Assembly (NCBI GenBank): GCA_946902985.2
Contig: OX336399.1
Span: 162,918,911 to 162,982,910, forward strand
Length of the DNA stretch: 64,000 bases
Source: Meconema thalassinum
Taxonomy: Eukaryota > Arthropoda > Insecta > Orthoptera > Tettigoniidae
Direction of reading: 5' to 3'
Shown: one piece after another, positions 53,197 through 62,690 of the stretch
Numbering within the stretch: the first letter of the stretch is position 1
Layout: every line of letters starts with the position of its first letter
Position numbers and translations under genes: made by a program
The notes under the pieces: model-generated
What the model was told of the DNA's origin: nothing
The model's input: only the letters and a program-made list of their open reading frames with translations
Databases searched by the model: none

Positions 53197-53689
53197 ATGT
53201 ACGATTAATAATGTAATTAATTAAACGTTTCTTTAGTGTTTGACTAGGCGGTTTAAATAAGATAACACGGTTATTAATAATTATCATTGTCATAATGGTC
53301 AATGTTTATACAATTTTTAAGAGGTTGTCCACCATAATGGAGGCCACATTGAACATGTGATCTAGTGAAATGTCTTTCCAGGCTCCAAGCTACCTGTGTC
53401 TAAAATTTAATTAGTGTTCTATGAAAAATAAAGTTGTTATTCTAAAATTAAATGTGTCAACTATTCGTGCACCACCCTGTACAATCACAAGATGTTCCTT
53501 CAGCCAGAGAACAGAGTGAGTCACCTCGGCTACTTTTAGACCACTTGTCAGCTGTCCAAGTGTCAAGGTTTACAAATACCCTTCCCATATTGTGAAACAA
53601 GCCTCCAAGTTGGTCACTCACATATCTGGTTGTGACAGTGTAGATACCAAGTACCTTGTCTTTCAAAGAGTAGAAAGTGAATCTTGCCT

Positions 53690-54084
53690 AATGTTACTTA
53701 AGTTTTATTTTGAGACTTGATAGCCTCATATATATTTAGAAGAAAATGATTAAAGAATGTTTTGATGGAAAAAGAGGTGTATGCTTGCTTAGGAGGTAAA
53801 AGATTTGAGTGTATTTGTTTTGCAGATGATAAGGTGCTTATGGGTGAGAGTTAAAGACAAGCAACACAAATGTTGAAGGATCTAGATAAAATTTGTAAAA
53901 TATATGCCATGAAAATAAATGAGAAAAAACAAAATGTATGGACATAGGTGGAAAAGGCGAAAAAATTACAATAAAATTAGAAGATGAAATTGAATAAGTA
54001 CATACTGTAGTTTTAAATACCTAGGAAGTTGGGTTACACAAGAAATGATATGCACTAAAGAAATAAACACAAGGATTGCAATAG
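53690..54084 (+). mobile_element. LINE-D copy, part 1
   Basis: FECICFADDKVLMGES, then KINEKKQNVWT and FKYLGSWVTQEMICTKEI, with stops. Interrupted by a solo LTR at AATAG. Confidence 0.8.
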
Positions 54085-55165
54085 TGTGACAGTTGAATCT
54101 GTCACATATCCTCTCATGTCATACTTTCGCTGTCATGCGACAATTTCAAATAACTCGGGACTTGGAAAAGAGCAAAATCTTTCGAGAAGATTAAACAATT
54201 GTGAATTATGTGGAGTGGATGCGTGAATGGACATATGGTGTCTTATTTGTGATATCTTTGGTTTTATTAGTTTCTTATTCTTTAAGTTCCTTGAATTGTA
54301 TTTCTTTTGATGATAACGCCATGTCACTTCCCATCTCCTGTCTATGTTAACACGTCATAAATTTCGTCTCTCTAAATATTAATGTCCTCATGTATGGTTT
54401 TCCTAATTTGGGTGATAGTTTTACCTTTAATTTTTCAACGAGGAAGATTAATTTATATTAATTAATTAGTTATTTCAATATCTTTCCTCTAATGCACCAA
54501 CCCCTCTTAGGGTATAGATTAAGTGGGAAAACGTGTGTTTTAGTGTTTGTGTGTAACCTTGTTATCTTTTTCAAATATATTGTGTGTGTTTCCATTTCCC
54601 CACGTTTAATCATTTCAGTGCAGCGGCTTCGGTGGCGTAGTTGGTAGAATCTGAATTGCTGTGCCCAAGATAGCGGGTTCAAACCCGGCCGAAGTCGTCG
54701 GATTTTTTAAGAGCGTTAAAAATCCTTCAGTATGCCTTCCTTCGGAGGGGAAATAAAGCCGCTGGTCCCATGTTATAGATTTATGGCATGTAAAAGATTC
54801 TTCCACAGACTAAACTTGTGTGAAGCTAAATTGTTAGGTTAGATTTCATTGGAACGCTCTATCAAAGTTCCAACGTTCAACACTTGGTATCATTGATATC
54901 TGGTGGCGAAAGTTGGAACTACTTGGAATGGAACGGAACTTGTACCTCACCTTAAGGGTGTCCGCTGGAAGCAGCTACAGACTCAGGCGAGCCGAACATG
55001 TCCTCTGACACTCCCGGCACTAAAAGTCATACGATAAATGAATAAATAAATAAATAGTACAGCATGAGATCAAACCACCCTCTTCCACTCTCGGAGCTAG
55101 GTCTCTGTAATCCTGTTTTCCTCCTTTCCTTCTGAATATTTTTGGGTGGATAAGGTAAGGGGACA
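54085..55165. mobile_element. Solo LTR with 5-bp target duplication
   Basis: Starts TGTGACAGTTG and ends GGTAAGGGGACA. AATAG flanks it at 54080-54084 and 55166-55170, and removal restores AATAGCAAAAGAAG of LINE-D. It contains a SINE-1 (54622-54940), so the LTR itself was about 760 bp. No internal retroviral-type genes. Confidence 0.8.
54622..54940 (+). mobile_element. SINE-1 copy, plus strand, nested in solo LTR
   Basis: GCGGCTTCGGTGGCGTAGTT head, B box GGGTTCAAACCC, GTATGCCTTCCTTCGGAGG, then ends near TTGGAACTACTTGG without the full 3' hairpin. Confidence 0.8.
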
Positions 55166-55270
55166 AATAGCAAAAGAAGCTTTCAGTAAGAAAATAAAAT
55201 AATTTTGTGGAGCAATGAAAGTAAGCCTAAGGAAGAGATTAGTGAAATGTTTTGTTTGGAGTGTTGCTAT
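55166..55270 (+). mobile_element. LINE-D copy, part 2
   Basis: AKEAFSKKIK, VSLRKRLVKCFVWSV, as in 27395-27485. Broken again by a LINE-A 3' end. Confidence 0.8.
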
Positions 55271-55648
55271 ATCATCATCATCATCATCATCATCATCATT
55301 TCCCCTTATCCAGCTCCTGCCGGGTCGGGGTATTTATGGCACTTCTCCACTTTCCTTCCTCAATTCTTCTTCCACAATCTTGTCCCAGTCCAGATTTCTT
55401 TTTCTCACACTGTTCTTCACTGAATCGATCCACCTTGTTCTAGGACTTCCCCTTGCTCTCTTACCCTTGCACTTCGCCTCCAGCATCTGTCTTGGCGTTC
55501 TATTTTCCTCCATCCTCTTTACATGTCCAAACCACCTTAGTTTATTCTTCTCAATTCCCTCATTTAGTTTTCCCATCCCAACTTCCTTCCTAACATCTTC
55601 ATTCCTCACTCTGTCTTTCCTTGTCTTACCTATCATACTTCTTAGGAA
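55271..55648 (-). mobile_element. LINE-A relative, strongly 5'-truncated, nested in LINE-D
   Basis: Minus strand: MIGKTRKDRVRNEDVRKEVG, LRWFGHVKRMEENRTPRQML, RTRWIDSVKNSVRKRNLDWD, then EVP and a (GAT)n tail at 55271-55300. Only about 375 bp of the 3' end was inserted; its 100-codon frame is still open. Confidence 0.85.
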
Positions 55649-55870
55649 TGTATGGAGCGGAAACTTGGACGCTTAGGAAAGAAGACGAGAGAAGAGTAGA
55701 GGCTTTCGAAATGTGGCTGTGGAGGAGAATGGAGAGAATAAGTTGGAAGGACAAAGTGAGAAATGAGGAAGTATTAAAGAAAGTAGGAGAAAAAAGAATG
55801 ATGCTCAAGATGTTTGTACGTTTTGTAAAAGGTAACGAATTGATGAAAAGACTGATTAATAGCTCCTGTG
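55649..55870 (+). mobile_element. LINE-D copy, part 3
   Basis: MYGAETWTLRKEDERRVEAF, WLWRRMERISWKDKVRNEEV, LKKVGEKRMMLK, then diverges into unknown sequence. Confidence 0.8.
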
Positions 55871-56265
55871 AGGGTTGACTTAGCGGACCCAAACTTTCAT
55901 CCGGCACAGCACAGCATGTTGTCAACAGATAAAGAGACAGTTCCAAGGTTAACACTCCGAGTACCAGGAATCAGTTTCCCTCGTCTATTCTGAGAAACCA
56001 GGTATACAAAAATCACTATCAAATGGCAAGAACATTTTTTTTTTTCATTTACCAAACCATTTGTATACATTCTACAATACTTATAAATATAATTAATAAG
56101 GTAACCCCATTGGTTTAGTGTCCACAAATTAATTTGTGGTTGAAAATTGAGTTTTTCTTCGATACTCCACTTGTATCAAAAAATTGTAACTCAAAAACTG
56201 AAAGCCATATTACAATGTTCTTGGTACAGGTGGATGTCTATTAGATCAAAGTATTTTCATAACAT
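55871..56265. other. Unassigned intron sequence
   Basis: AT-rich with a T10 run near 56035. No element recognised. Confidence 0.4.
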
Positions 56266-56282
56266 ATTTCGCAAAATATGAA

Positions 56283-56678
56283 GCCTCCGTGGCTTAGGCG
56301 GCAGCACGCCGGCCTCTCACCGCTGGGTCCATGGTTCAAATCCCAGGCACTCCATGTGAGATCTGTGCTGGACAAAACGGAGGCAGACAGGTTTTTCTCC
56401 GGGTACTCCGGTTTTCCCTGTCAACATTTCATTCCAGCAACACTCTCCACTATCATTTCATTTCATCTGTCTTTCATTTAATCATTGATGATGATGATAA
56501 TTGTTGTTTTAAGGGGCCTAACATCTAGGTTATCGGCCCCCATTTAATCATTGCCCCAGAGGAGTGCGTCAGGCCTCGGCAGCCGGCACAGTTCATATCT
56601 TCGCCGCTAGATCGGGGCTTCATTCATTCCATTCCTGACCCGGTCGGAGACTGGAAGCAGGCTGTGGATTTTCATTTC
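56283..56678 (+). mobile_element. SINE-2 copy with 17-bp target duplication
   Basis: Head GCCTCCGTGGCTTAGGCGGC, B box ATGGTTCAAATCCC, body GGTTTTTCTCCGGGTACTCC, end GGCTGTGGATTTTCATTTC. Flanks ATTTCGCAAAATATGAA at 56266-56282 and 56679-56695 are identical. A 53-bp insertion lies inside. Confidence 0.9.
56488..56540 (-). mobile_element. 53-bp insertion made only of a LINE 3' hairpin and tail
   Basis: Minus strand GGGGCCGATAACCTAGATGT continuing TAGGCCCC, then TTAAAACAACAATTATCATC. The perfect 13-bp duplication CATTTAATCATTG flanks it (56475-56487, 56541-56553) within the SINE-2. Confidence 0.8.
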
Positions 56679-56901
56679 ATTTCGCAAAATATGAATCAAA
56701 AATATAAGACCAGGAATCTTTTGTTAAAAATAAGCTATGGTCTTCAAATTTTTGTAGGCACTGTATATTCTCGAAGAAAAGTTACAATATTAATTGCCAA
56801 TATGGCAACACTGAAAAATGGCTTCAAAGCTTTTTATTATAATCTCTACATAGTATAAAACCAAGCCCCCGATTATTGAATGTAACGGGTAATCTGGAGA
56901 A

Positions 56902-57435
56902 TATTTTGGAATATTACTCTTCATGGTTTGGTCCGTATTGACAGTGTAGTATAACTAATAAAAATTACACACTTTCCGTCTAGTGAATACTTTTTCAATT
57001 TGTGTTCATTTACACATTAAAATGGGACATGTTTCGAAGCATTGGAAATCGAAGGATTTCTGCCTTCATGTCCAGATATTTAATGTGTATTTTAGATATT
57101 AGAAGTTTTTCTAATCCTGTTGTTATGCATGCTTTTTGAAGTGTTTTTTCATCTATGTATTTTCACTCACTTTGTTTTTTCATGGGCCGATTTCCTTTCA
57201 TAATATCTTCCCCGACCCGTCCTGAAAAGAAAAATACATGGCCATTGGTTGCATTAATAAAAAAAATCTTTAATGTTCAGTGTTTTTAATGTCCATTGAT
57301 TTTGATTGGCTTGCAAGATGATATGGCTGATGAAGGGGCAGAAATCCTTCGAAACATGTCCCATTTTAATATGTAAATAAACACAAATTGAAAAAGTATT
57401 GACTAGACGGAAAGTGTGTAATTTTTATTATTCAT
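56902..57435. mobile_element. Penelope-like palindromic insertion in the Helitron-like element
   Basis: Flanked by TAATCTGGAGAA (56890-56901) and AAATCTCGAGAA (57436-57447), an 11-12 bp duplication with two differences; copy 1 of the Helitron reads through here (GTAATCTCGAGAACC). Inverted arms include ACACACTTTCCGTCTAG, AATACTTTTTCAATTTGTG and AAAATGGGACATGTTTCGAA. The right arm has an intact hammerhead-like core at 57327-57355; the left arm is decayed. Starts with TTTGGTCCGTATTGACA, shared with 21616-25621. Confidence 0.65.
57327..57355 (+). ncRNA. Hammerhead-like core
   Basis: CTGATGA (57327-57333), AGG...CCTT helix II, CGAAAC (GAAAC 57351-57355), ATGTCCC. All core boxes match the hammerhead consensus. 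Stems I/III not modelled. Confidence 0.55.
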
Positions 57436-58006
57436 AAATCTCGAGAACCACTGGATGGATTTTGATGCGGTTTTCACCATCCTGTAAAGGATTTCTCGAG
57501 GAAGGTTTCTGTAGAAAGAAAAAAAAAAAATATGACCAAAGGAAGTCGAGCAGTAATGATTTCAGTAAATCGAGTCGAAGAAAAACCGGCCGTCCGTGCA
57601 CGTTTTAAGCTTACGCTGGGTAAACCGTTAAAAATATCTACTGTTTATACTCTTGAGTGTAAGAATTGTTCAGCCTGAAAAGTTCTACAAAAAAAAGTCT
57701 CTGACAGCATATCTCTATCTTTAATACATCGCCCACTGTAAGTTTTTTTTTTGTTTGTTTAAGTTTTCATTTCTTCCAACAATCTCCATACAGTGGAAAT
57801 TTAAATTACTACCTTTGGAGCGAGTTTACGAGCTATCTTCGGCCAGCATCAAACTGTTGAGTCGTGTCGAGTTAAAACTTCAAAGAAGAGTACTGTATGT
57901 GTTTGAAGTTTCACCTCTGCTTTTCTGAATTGCGTCTGGGACCTGCCGTCTGCTTACGCTGGGTAAACCGTTCAAGATACCGGGCGAAGCCGGGGAGGGT
58001 TGCTAG

Positions 58007-58445
58007 TTCTTCCATGAAACACGAGTCCACAAATGTGAGCACTGTAATACTGATATAGAAGTCCACCAGATAACGATTTAAAACTAAAGACAAATTGAAT
58101 ATTAGATGTTGATAAAAGGGAAGAATTCCGATATAACAAGTATAGACGTGACACATAACTTCTTCTTGCATAAATAAAGATTTTATTGCAGCCAATGGCC
58201 AAAAATTACTCCTTAATTACAGGATTACGTTAAACAGAATTTTGTTATACCAATCGGCCTCTTAGTACACATCACAACATGATATAAGTCACAAGTCTTC
58301 TCGCACAACACACATATACATTCCTTTCTCGGGATGTGAAAAGTTTTATTTGTACACACGCGGTGATGAAAACCCTATACTGCTATTCCAGTCACTATGT
58401 CCGCCTTCATCCAATCCGTACTAGTCATGGCCTTGGTGGTGTATG
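58007..58445. other. Unassigned intron sequence
   Basis: No recognisable element or coding frame. Confidence 0.4.
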
Positions 58446-58950
58446 AGGGGTGTTCAAATGAAAAGGTACGACACGATACTGTGGGTAAAATTCATTCGTT
58501 ATTCAAAAGTAATCACCACAGGCCTGTACACAGGTGTCCCATTGCTTCACTAGCAGCAGGATTCCGTGTTCCCAGTAGTCTTGTGTTTGTGACAGGAGAC
58601 AATCATATATGGTGTCCTTTAGTTTGTCATCCGATTGGAAACGTTTTCCCATGAGATGTTTTTTTAACGGACCAAACAGATGTAAGTCGCAGGGTGACAA
58701 GTCCGGGTTGTAGGGCGGTTGCTCAAGTTGCTCCCACTTGAACATGGCCAATACACCTTGTGTGATGTTAGAGACGTGTGGGCGAGCGTTACAGCCACCA
58801 TCCAGTGATATATATCGCCTAGTTTAGACCCTTCTGCAGTCAGAAATCTGACGAAACCTCTCTGCTCCTCACTTGTCGAATTGTACAATGTGAACGCCAT
58901 CACTGATGCTGCTTCAGCTTCAACTGGACGAGACGGAACGTCCAACTGTC
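58446..58950 (-). mobile_element. Mariner with large internal deletion
   Basis: Minus strand N-terminal HTH piece EEQRGFVRFLTAEGSKLGDI YH is followed directly by NARPHVSNITQGVLAMFKW, PPYNPDLSPCDLHLFGPLKK and LLVKQWDTCVQACGDYF. The catalytic D of the usual HDNARPH is lost (GCNARPH) and the N-terminal half of the DDE domain is missing. The left TIR is GAGGGGTGTTCAAATGAAAA at about 58446; the other end was not found. Confidence 0.8.
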
Positions 58951-59098
58951 AGCTTCTCTTCTGCGTCATGTGCTTGTGCGCCGACGCATGCGCAGCACCA
59001 CGCCGGACACTACATCTCCTAGATGTCGGCCTACGTTACCCCAAAGCGGCATATTCAAATATCAACCGGTTTCGGTTTTACGACGATTCGTACCTATT

Positions 59099-59395
59099 CT
59101 ATATATCTCTCTTCTTGGCTTGCAGCTCTGTCTGTAGTTGGTAAAATGCATTTGTAGATGGCAAAACTAGTTTGTATTGGAGTTCTTCTGTATAGAAAAG
59201 TTCTCTTGTGAGCTCGTAACAAAGTCTTGAAGGAGTGAATTTAGACCAGCATAGTAACTTTTGCATGTAGATTGCTTTTACACTTTCAATGTCTTGAATA
59301 TTTCTTTTGGAAAGATGTTCCCATATCAATTCTAGTCCATACGTCATTATCGAAGTTTTTTTTGCATGGAACAATTTCATATCTACTTCAACTGA
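59099..59395 (-). mobile_element. LINE 3' domain fragment (family G)
   Basis: Minus strand: FHAKKTSIMTYGLELIWEHL, SKRNIQDIESVKAIYMQKLL, SRLCYELTRELFYTEEL. This is a post-RT domain of a LINE family not seen elsewhere in the window. After the SINE-1 it is continued at about 59925-60055 (EIVNNFKYLGITLQTS, KNRAAAAIIVMNDIL). Confidence 0.7.
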
Positions 59396-59400
59396 ATGTT

Positions 59401-59913
59401 TGGTTGGTTCCTCAGTTTAGGGGCTGAGACAATGCGGTCATGTAGACCCGCGTACTTTCGGCGAGTGTAGAATCTGTCTGATAACCTGTGTTAATTGTGA
59501 TGGCTGTATTAGTGTGTGTTATCAGGTTTTTAAATCAAGTAAGGACTGCGAACATTAGATTTTCAAGTAGTTCCAACTTTAGTTACCAAACGCCACCGTC
59601 AACGACCAACTAGTTCTGAACTTTGTGACTAGATACCACCGCATTTGGTTCCTGGCGACGAACGTTGGAACCTAAGAGCGTTAGTCAGATATAACCTATA
59701 ATTTAGATTCACGCAAGTGTAATTAGTGTAAGGTTCTTTACCATGCCATAAATCTATGACATGGGACCGCCGGCTTTTCTTCCCCTCCAATGGAAGGCAT
59801 ACTGAGGGATTTTTAACGCTCTTAAAAAAAATCAGACGACTTTGGCCGGGTTTGAACTTGCGATCTTCGGCATAGAAGCTCAGCATGCTACCAACTACGC
59901 CACCGAAGCCGCC
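59401..59913 (-). mobile_element. SINE-1, complete copy, nested in family G LINE
   Basis: Tail TGGTTGGTTCCTCAGTTTAG with the GGGGCT hairpin at the left, tRNA-like head at the right (B box CGCAAGTTCAAACCCGG region). Flanks AACTGAATGTTT and AACTAAATGTTT form an imperfect 12-bp duplication. Confidence 0.85.
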
Positions 59914-59924
59914 AACTAACTAAA

Positions 59925-60055
59925 TGTTTGCGTAAGATCAAGATGTCATTCATTACTATTATGGCTGCAGCCGCTCTATTCTTGATGTAGTTCTTGATGT
60001 CTGTAATGTAATGCCCAAATATTTAAAGTTATTTACGATTTCCTGCATAAAAAGA
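59925..60055 (-). mobile_element. Family G LINE, inner part
   Basis: Minus strand EIVNNFKYLGITLQTSRTTS and, in another frame, HIKNRAAAAIIVMNDILI. The order FKYLG before IWEHL matches usual LINE order and shows one element interrupted by the SINE. Confidence 0.65.
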
Positions 60056-60535
60056 GCGTTTCAACCCAGCTTGTCAATGTGTTTCCGATGACTGAAGAGA
60101 CCAATCCAGGCATGAAACATGCGCCCACATAAATTGCACTGAATGGTTGGGGGAGGGCAGGATTGTAATTGACGAAGCTTTCTTGCTTGTTGCTTGGCCT
60201 CTCCACGTCTGCGACGTTCTTCTTCAAATTAGTTGACAGCCGTCGATGTAGTGTTCCGCCACAGTAAACAGTCCGTAGCAAATGTTTCCCATGATTGGAT
60301 ATTTATACCAGTCGTCGTCATGATGTGTTTCAGCTGGTCTTTAAAACGCTACAGAGGGGCCCCATGAGGTCTAATGCTGGAGCTAAGTTCACCATGAAGG
60401 AATTGTCATGGAAGCCCAGTTTCACTCATACGGTGAACATGGCCTAACCATCTCAGTTGATGTGCGATGATGGTTGCCTCAATGCTATTTAGATGCGCTT
60501 TCTTGAGAACTGCAGTGTTGGTGGATGCGCACAAG
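60056..60535 (-). mobile_element. LINE 3' domain with C-terminal zinc finger (family H)
   Basis: Minus strand: NTAVLKKAHLNSIEATIIAH, QLRWLGHVHRMSETGLP, GELSSSIRPHG, RFKDQLKHIMTTTGINIQSW, EEERRRRGEAKQQARKL, and CNLCGRMFHAWIGLFSHRKH, a C2H2 finger at the very end. Three stops. The finger-ended design differs from every other LINE in the window. Confidence 0.75.
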
Positions 60536-60820
60536 TTTTTTGATATCAGGTTATCATAAGAAACATTTAAAAATATTTTATGTTCGACGATGTCTATATG
60601 TAAATATTATATGTCAGAAAACTGTATTATAATGCGGGTCATTCAAGTACTACTTTCCATTATAAACCAGTTTTTACAACCAATCAGAGCTGGATATTTT
60701 TATTCATTGACCAATTAGGAAAGGATAGCTTCTGACATGCACTCAAAATCCAACATGTCGGACTTGAATTACAATGATTTGAAAGTTGACAATGTAGCCT
60801 ATATTGGATAAACCATTGTA
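60536..60820. other. Unassigned AT-rich sequence
   Basis: No coding or repeat signature. Confidence 0.4.
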
Positions 60821-61880
60821 CAGTAGCCTCTCACAAATCCGGACCTCAAAAATCCGGACTCCGGCAAATCCGGACCGCTCAAAAAATATTTTTTGTAATA
60901 CAAAATCAGTAAAATGTAGGTAACGTGATGCTTAAGCGCCTTCAATTTCTCCGCGACCATTCCGCATTACAAGAATGACGTCTTTTCTATTCTACTGGCT
61001 GTGCGGCACGGCGGGAGGTCATTGACTCGCCCCCTCCCCAACAGCTCTTTGTTTACTCATGTAATTAGGTGGGTAGCCGAAGGGTGGGAGGAAATTTCTC
61101 CTTCATCAATAGTTTCGTCATGGAAAGTTCTCTTGGACCATCAGGGAAACAAGTTTGAAGAAATAGCCGTCGAAAACGTTGATGAAAATCAGTTTGAAAG
61201 GGAAAACGTCGTTACACTGTTGGAAAAAATACCCGGATGTGAGGAAGTGAGTGATAATGATGTCCATGAATGGATGAACAATGACGACGAAAATGAAATA
61301 ACAGACGATGATATAGTCAGAATGGTGACAAATGAAGATTGTTTGGAAGAAGAGGAACTACCTGAGAGCAACATAAACCTGATTCCACATTCAGAAGGAT
61401 TTAAAATGTTGGACCGAGCCCTAGAGTACATTACTCAGCAGGATGGAATATCTTCAGCTGACATCATTTGTTTAATGAAGTTAAGAGACATTGCGGCAAG
61501 AAAACGTGCTGAAACTGTGAAGCAGAAAAATATTCAAGACTTTTTCAAGCATGTGTAAGTTTGTTTTTACACACTGTTTCTGATGATTTATTTTCATTTA
61601 TTTTGCATACTGTAGTACTGTAATGTAAATTCTCAAGTCTTATTAAAGTTGTTCAATACTATTAACCATCTATTTTTTCTACCCCTGTGTTCAGTTAATT
61701 GCAGTTCAGAACTGTTTTATGCGAGTAACAATAAAGTACACATATCGGCACGGAGTGGCGGCGATCGCGGCACGCAAACCACTGCCGCGACCGACGTCAC
61801 TCTGTCTCCGGGAAATCCGGATTTTTCGGAATCCGGATCGGCCGTCCGCCACATTGGTCCGGATTTTCGAGAGTCTACTG
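60821..61880 (+). mobile_element. Tigger/pogo element, internally deleted, keeps transposase C terminus
   Basis: TIRs CAGTAGCCTCTCACAAATCC and the complement of GGTCCGGATTTTCGAGAGTC ending TACTG, with TA on both sides. The plus frame 61001-61558 has AEGWEEISPSSIVSSWK, DNDVHEWMNNDDENEITDDD, EGFKMLDRALEYITQQDGI, LMKLRDIAARKRAETVKQKN, the acidic tail and end of a Tigger/Jerky-type transposase. HTH and DDE parts are missing. Additional TCCGGA repeats lie inside each end. Confidence 0.88.
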
Positions 61881-62473
61881 TAGTTACAATGCATACACAA
61901 ACTGGGCAATATTGCAAAAGAAATAGCACTGTACCTTAATATCCGTAACTCCAATTTCTACACATTTGTAAGATTTTGCCGACAATCTTAGTGAATACTG
62001 CTGTTGACATAAACACACCAGAATGTCATAGAGGAAGCAGGCATATGACATAAGTTCCAAAGAAATTATAATCCAGCTCTCTGTTCAATAAAAGGAATTC
62101 CTACACGAAACTTTTCCGCGAGATGTCATAACTGTTCTATTTGGGACTCAATTGATTTTCTTCCCGTTGACATTCTATACACATCGAATTTGAAGAATAA
62201 TTAGTTGATAATACGATACATTTTAATTTTAAAGCATTTGAAACAGCCTATTTTGTGTTATTTGTCCAAAATAACAAAATGATCCCACATAGTACCTGTG
62301 CGCTATCTGTTGGTGCTACTTCAGGATAAACAATGTTTCAAAACTTTGGGTTTCGTTATTGGGTAGAGATCAAATGATGAGTCCATGCAATTCCCAAGAA
62401 GAATTCAATCGACAGAATCTCGACAGATATTTATGAATATTTATGTTAGAACATAAAAGTTACAATTATCGTC
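61881..62473. other. Unassigned AT-rich intron sequence
   Basis: No element or coding frame recognised. Confidence 0.4.
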
Positions 62474-62580
62474 GTATGCAACTCGCCTATAATGGTAATT
62501 AAGACACTCGTATGGAAATTATAAAACGAGCGAACATACTCGTGTCTTAATTATTGTCATTATAGGCTCGTTGCATAATG
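62474..62580. repeat. Hairpin element (about 107 bp)
   Basis: Arms TATGCAACTCGCCTATAATG... (62474-62514) and the near-complement ending CATTATAGGCTCGTTGCATA (62535-62580) pair over about 40 bp with a few mismatches and a 20-bp loop. Located 110 bp from the donor of exon 62691-62890. MITE or structured element; family unknown. Confidence 0.6.
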
Positions 62581-62690
62581 TACTATTATTCACAATTGAA
62601 AGATAGATCTACGGTATGAACACACAACATAATCACCTTACTGATGTGAACATTTCTACACACTAAAGGGAAAGGAGAACCTGTACTTAC

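Larger units (their letters stand above)
51144..53318. mobile_element. Penelope-like palindromic insertion with hammerhead-like cores, 12-bp target duplication
   Basis: The flanks AAGAGGTTGTCC at 51132-51143 and 53319-53330 are identical and fall in one transposase codon run. Left arm 51144-51450 and right arm 52225-52471 plus 53203-53270 are inverted copies (TATCTTATTTAAACCGCC, CACTAAAG, GATTTAATATCAA). Each arm carries a hammerhead-like core: CTGAGGA, a GGTAT/ATACC helix, GAAACATGTAC. No reverse transcriptase of its own is present; the LINE inside is a later guest. The interior has repeated AATTCAGTCGATT-type blocks every 90-130 bp (51570-51850, 52060). Confidence 0.65.
50590..53479 (+). 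mobile_element. Tc1/mariner-type transposon with perfect TIRs, internally deleted and split
   Basis: TIRs CAGGGTGGTGCACGAATAGT continuing GACACATTT are exact reverse complements at both ends, with TA on each side. The transposase starts MAEPNRLSVQQRAKAVISYC at 50757, a DUF4817-type HTH, shifts near 50900, runs LKLYPYKMNVLHKLTDVHRQ, then jumps to the C-terminal RTRFEEVVHHNGGHIEHVI. The DDE core is deleted. A palindromic insertion sits in the codons for FEEVV. Without it the transposon would be about 700 bp. Confidence 0.88.
56843..58006 (+). mobile_element. Helitron-like non-autonomous element, copy 2
   Basis: Begins TCTCTACATAGTATAAAACC after A and ends CCGGGCGAAGCCGGGGAGGG continuing TTGCTAG before T. 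A TC start, a GC hairpin, a CTAG end and no target duplication are Helitron hallmarks. No Rep/helicase gene is present. A palindromic insertion at 56902-57435 interrupts it. Confidence 0.72.

Noticed and set aside
61001..61558. Host Jerky/CENP-B-like gene
   Set aside because: Frame is open, but it is only the C-terminal piece and is bounded by Tigger TIRs with TA duplication.
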